9,724 nt of DNA, taken from the NCBI GenBank assembly GCA_024643595.1, contig JAHEMS010000101.1:1-9724 (forward strand). Direction: 5' to 3'. Positions 7,086-9,724 of this stretch are shown here, in pieces (the stretch's first letter is position 1; every line of letters starts with the position of its first letter). The position numbers and the translations under genes are program-made. The notes under the pieces are model-generated. The model did not search any database. It was not told the origin of the DNA and saw nothing but the letters and a program-made list of their open reading frames with translations. The DNA comes from Bacteroidota bacterium. GTDB lineage: Bacteria > Bacteroidota > Bacteroidia > Cytophagales > Cyclobacteriaceae.

Positions 7086-7655
7086 ATGAAGAATTGTGAT
7101 AAATCTATTTTGATCAAGAGTCACTCGAATATTTTTTTAGCCTTCATTACTTCAGTTTTAGTAGGCACCTTCTTCTCAGCCTGTACACCGGAAGAGCACA
7201 CAATACCTATGGTTTATGAAGGGCCTTTGCGAGAAGCCGAGAACATTACCATGTACTACACAGAAAAAAGCCGGATGAAGGTGATGCTCAAAGCAAAGAA
7301 AATCAACGAATTCCAAAATGGTAATAGTGAGTTCCCTGAAGGGATCTTTATTGAATTTTACGATGACCTCGGAAGTATTACCTCCACCCTACGGGCAAAC
7401 AGCGCTTACTACTTTAGGGAAGAAAATAAATGGCGTGGCATTGGGGATGTAGAGGTTATTAATATCGAAAAACAACAACAATTAAACACGGAAGAGCTGT
7501 TTTGGAAACCTGATACCAGGAAAATCTTTACTGATAAATTTGTAACCGTAAAATTAGAAAATGAAATTCTTTATGGTACTGGCTTTGATGCTGATCAAGA
7601 CCTGAACAACTACACCATGAAAAACCCGGAAGGCGAGTTTGAAGTGGAGGACTAA
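7086..7655 (+). CDS. lptC: LptC-type LPS export protein (lipoprotein)
   Basis: LptC is the periplasmic bridge that takes lipopolysaccharide from the LptB2FG ABC transporter and passes it to the LptA bridge towards the outer membrane. This 189-residue protein has an N-terminal hydrophobic stretch (15-30) ending in F-S-A-C with the cysteine at residue 33, which fits a lipoprotein signal, although phenylalanine replaces the usual leucine; proteobacterial LptC instead keeps a membrane helix. The mature part shows the LptC/OstA-like beta-jellyroll pattern: GIFIEFYDDLGSITSTLRA, AYYFREENKWRGIGDVEV, the well-conserved LNTEELFWKPDTRKIFTDK at about 138-156, and the end region GTGFDADQDLNNYTMKNPEG. The ATG at 7086 is the only start that keeps the signal sequence. 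A 51-residue gene follows after 13 bases. A strong hairpin directly upstream separates lptC from the coaX unit and may control it. Confidence 0.88.
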   Translation: MKNCDKSILIKSHSNIFLAFITSVLVGTFFSACTPEEHTIPMVYEGPLREAENITMYYTEKSRMKVMLKAKKINEFQNGNSEFPEGIFIEFYDDLGSITSTLRANSAYYFREENKWRGIGDVEVINIEKQQQLNTEELFWKPDTRKIFTDKFVTVKLENEILYGTGFDADQDLNNYTMKNPEGEFEVED

Positions 7656-7668
7656 TTCAAAAAGTATC

Positions 7669-7824
7669 ATGAAACTGTTTGACATTCTACTTTTATCACT
7701 GGCTGCCTTTTTTGTTATTATCGGCATCTATGAAGTCATGACCGTAGGCATAGGACAGGCCTATTGGCTAATAATGGTCGCCACAATGCTTTTTTTCGGC
7801 TATACACTCCGTAAAAAGAAATAG
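7669..7824 (+). CDS. Small membrane protein with two predicted helices, unknown function
   Basis: This 51-residue protein is not one I recognise. Two hydrophobic segments (about 4-22 and 31-46) are joined by a short loop containing E22 and G27-G29, and the protein ends in a basic tail (LRKKK), which suggests a helical hairpin with both ends in the cytoplasm. The ATG at 7669, 13 bases after lptC, is preferred because it gives a compact protein that starts just before the first helix. An alternative ATG at 7639 would add ten polar residues and overlap lptC in another frame. Close spacing suggests co-transcription with lptC. The gene is short enough that chance must be considered, but strand, spacing and the two clean membrane segments support it. 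I see no terminator directly after it. Confidence 0.65.
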   Translation: MKLFDILLLSLAAFFVIIGIYEVMTVGIGQAYWLIMVATMLFFGYTLRKKK

Positions 7825-7878
7825 GATTAACTATCTCATAACAAGCTGAAAATCAACAATATTTTATTAATTCATCCC

Positions 7879-7909
7879 TTTGCTGAATCCATAGAACAAG
7901 TTAAATTTG
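7879..7909 (+). promoter_or_regulatory. Bacteroidota-type promoter of the ppiD-like gene
   Basis: TTTG at 7879-7882 and TAAATTTG at 7902-7909 match the Bacteroidota -33 and -7 consensus boxes (TTTG, TAnnTTTG) exactly, with the preferred 19-base spacing. Transcription should start near 7915, giving a leader of about 75 bases before the ATG at 7992. It lies 55 bases after the small membrane protein gene, so the foldase gene can be transcribed on its own. Confidence 0.75.
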
Positions 7910-7920
7910 CGGCTCTTTAA

Positions 7921-7936
7921 ACTAAACTGCTTTAGT
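7921..7936 (+). other. Hairpin in the leader of the ppiD-like transcript
   Basis: ACTAAA (7921-7926) pairs perfectly with TTTAGT (7931-7936) around the 4-base loop CTGC. It would form within the first 25 bases of the predicted transcript. It has no T-run after it, so it is not a terminator; a role in protecting the 5' end is possible. The stem is only 6 bp and mostly A-T, so it may be incidental. Confidence 0.4.
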
Positions 7937-7991
7937 CTTAAGTGGTTGATATAAAGAGATTAAAGTAATGCAACCTTATTAATTTTTATTT

Positions 7992-9724
7992 ATGGCATTG
8001 ATTGGAACGTTGAGGAACAAGATGACCAAGTGGGTAGTAGGCTTTGTTGCCGTTGCCATTGCAGCATTTGTATTAAATGACCTTTTTGGAAATGGACCTC
8101 GCTCGGTTTTTGGAAATGAAAACACGGTAGGAAAGATCGCTGGCAACACAATTACCCTGGAGGAGTATCAATCTGCCATTAAGGAACGCGAAAACAATTA
8201 TATTTTAAACTTTGGTCGCCAACCCGGTGAGCGTGAAAGACCTTTGCTTCAGCAACAAGCATGGGACCTTTTAATCGCGCAGAAAGCCATTAAGCCTGAA
8301 TTCGAGAAATTGGGAGTTAAGGTTACCGCAGATGAAATCTGGGACATGATACAAGGCAAAAACGTCGATGAAAACGTGAAGGCTTCATTTGTTGATTCCG
8401 CTGGAAATTTTGATCGCTCTCGCCTGATGCAATACATCAATCAATTCAATATGCCTGCACCATTAGATCCTAATGGACTGGCATCCTGGCAAGAAGGTAA
8501 ATACAGGTGGACTACATTCCAAAGAGATTTAGGCATGGGCCGCGAGCGCCTTAAGTATGAAAACCTCTTGGTCAAGACCAATTATGTTACCGATGCGGAA
8601 GCCGAACGTGACTATCATTTACAAAATGATGTCGCTGAAGTCAAATACCTCTATGTTCCTTTCTATGCCATCAGCGATTCCCTTATCAAAGTTGATGACA
8701 GTGCATTAAAGACCTACTATAATAAGAATCAACAGAAATATAAAGTGGATCAAACCAGGAGCTTAAGTTTTGTAACTTTTCCTGTAGAAGCGTCAGCTGC
8801 AGATTCTGCCAAATTCCGTGAAGATCTTCAGAAAATTGCCATCGATTTCAAAGCGGTTAGCGAAGATTCTGTGTTTGCCGTTACGCAGACAGATGGTCAA
8901 TCTCCTTATGTGAAATATTATATTTCAACGCTTCCTGCATACCTAAGTAGCCAAAATGAAAGTCTAGTTGAAGGTCAGGTGTTTGGTCCAGTCCTAGAGG
9001 GTGACTCTTATAAAGTATACAAGATATCCAAGATCGGTACTGATACTGTCGGCAATGCCAAAGCGAGCCATATCTTAATTCGTTGGGATGATGAGAGTGA
9101 TGCCAGTAAAAAATCTGCTAAAGAAAAAGCGAGAAAAATATTAGGTGAAATTAAAGGAGGCGCAGATTTCTCAGTCAAGGCAAGGGAACATGGAACGGAT
9201 GGCACTGCCTCTCAAGGCGGAGATTTAGGTTACTTCACTTCTGGACAGATGGTAAAACCATTTGAAGATGCCGTTTTCACAGCTAAAAAAACAGGACTAC
9301 TTAATGATGTTGTTGAAACTCAATTTGGTTATCATATTATTGAAGTTACCAGTGTTGCCGATTTTACTGCATATACCGTTGCCACTGTTGAATTAATAAT
9401 TGCACCCAGTGATGAAACGCAGAATGAAGCGTATTTAAAAGCTCAAACTTTTGCCAGTGAACTTTCTGGTGTAGAAGCATTTAAGGAAAAGGCGAAGAAG
9501 GAAAATCTGAATGTCTTTGATGCCAATGATTTGGGAACCGGAGAAAGAAGTATCACAAATCTTGGAGAAGCACGTCAACTGGTAACCTGGTTATTCCGCG
9601 AAGCAAAAGTGGGCAAAGTTTCAGATGTTTTTGATTTGGATCAAACATACGTTGTGGCGGTTATGACCAGTGAAGTTGAAGAAGGGTTTAAGTCATTTGA
9701 TAAAGTAAAAGAAGAAATTACGCC
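7992..9724 (+). CDS. ppiD: Membrane-anchored peptidyl-prolyl isomerase, PpiD/SurA type (3' end outside window)
   Basis: This gene is open to the right edge, with 577 complete codons visible; family members are usually about 600-720 residues. The N-terminus MALIGTLRNKM and the single membrane helix (about 12-31) are those of PpiD, anchored in the inner membrane with the bulk in the periplasm. A SurA/PpiD N-terminal chaperone-like region follows (about 45-190, with KIAGNTITLEEYQ at its start), then a linker region of about 200-350. A parvulin domain lies at about 357-453 with the expected ASHILI (358-363, H360), GGDLGYF (409-415) and FGYHIIEV (445-452). A second, degenerate parvulin-like segment follows at about 463-560. 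The protein assists folding of exported and outer-membrane proteins; the parvulin domain catalyses cis-trans isomerisation of X-Pro bonds. The ATG at 7992 is set by the anchor sequence. It has its own promoter upstream. Confidence 0.93.
   Translation, partial: MALIGTLRNKMTKWVVGFVAVAIAAFVLNDLFGNGPRSVFGNENTVGKIAGNTITLEEYQSAIKERENNYILNFGRQPGERERPLLQQQAWDLLIAQKAIKPEFEKLGVKVTADEIWDMIQGKNVDENVKASFVDSAGNFDRSRLMQYINQFNMPAPLDPNGLASWQEGKYRWTTFQRDLGMGRERLKYENLLVKTNYVTDAEAERDYHLQNDVAEVKYLYVPFYAISDSLIKVDDSALKTYYNKNQQKYKVDQTRSLSFVTFPVEASAADSAKFREDLQKIAIDFKAVSEDSVFAVTQTDGQSPYVKYYISTLPAYLSSQNESLVEGQVFGPVLEGDSYKVYKISKIGTDTVGNAKASHILIRWDDESDASKKSAKEKARKILGEIKGGADFSVKAREHGTDGTASQGGDLGYFTSGQMVKPFEDAVFTAKKTGLLNDVVETQFGYHIIEVTSVADFTAYTVATVELIIAPSDETQNEAYLKAQTFASELSGVEAFKEKAKKENLNVFDANDLGTGERSITNLGEARQLVTWLFREAKVGKVSDVFDLDQTYVVAVMTSEVEEGFKSFDKVKEEIT

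Noticed and set aside
7639..7824. Longer 61-residue version of the small membrane protein starting inside lptC
   Set aside because: The extra ten residues are polar and overlap lptC in another frame; the ATG at 7669 gives a start directly before the first membrane helix.
8249..8440. Minus-strand open frame inside the foldase gene (likewise 9008-9205)
   Set aside because: Both are antisense to a well-supported PpiD-type coding region and have no recognisable features of their own.

Overview
This window looks like chromosomal DNA of a Bacteroidota bacterium, most likely order Cytophagales. The evidence is moderate AT content, start codons without Shine-Dalgarno sequences, a promoter of the Bacteroidota type (TTTG, 19 bases, TAnnTTTG), and a gene order (coaX, outer-membrane protein, TPR protein, lptC, PpiD-type foldase) that I recall as common in that phylum. 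The lineage call is from recall and inference, not from a search. All genes are on the + strand, and both terminal genes run off the window.

Positions 1-2043 (amino-acid metabolism and transport): the C-terminal two thirds of a monofunctional aspartate kinase, a 278-base gap ending in a strong stem-loop terminator, and an EamA/DMT-family 10-helix transporter that starts at GTG. Positions 2044-3694 (ion homeostasis): a stand-alone NhaD-type Na+/H+ antiporter with an unusual histidine-rich loop, followed by a 190-base spacer with a weak AT-rich hairpin.

Positions 3695-7034 are one tightly packed unit: type III pantothenate kinase (coaX), an exported beta-barrel-like outer-membrane protein that overlaps coaX by 14 bases, and an exported TPR protein 12 bases further on. 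The unit ends in a textbook 10-bp stem-loop at 7054-7078. Positions 7086-7824 hold lptC (lipoprotein, LPS transport), whose ATG lies only 8 bases after that stem-loop, and a 51-residue protein with two predicted membrane helices. From 7992, behind a good Bacteroidota promoter and a leader hairpin, lies a membrane-anchored PpiD/SurA-type peptidyl-prolyl isomerase. It is open at the right edge.

The right two thirds therefore read as an envelope-biogenesis neighbourhood (outer-membrane protein, LPS transport, foldase for exported proteins) with one cytoplasmic cofactor gene, coaX, at its head. I see no mobile elements, CRISPR arrays, tRNA or rRNA genes. I found no clear new system. The observations most worth a second look are the NhaD histidine loop, the hairpins placed directly before the lptC and EamA start codons, the two uncharacterised exported proteins, and the degenerate second parvulin-like segment of the foldase.
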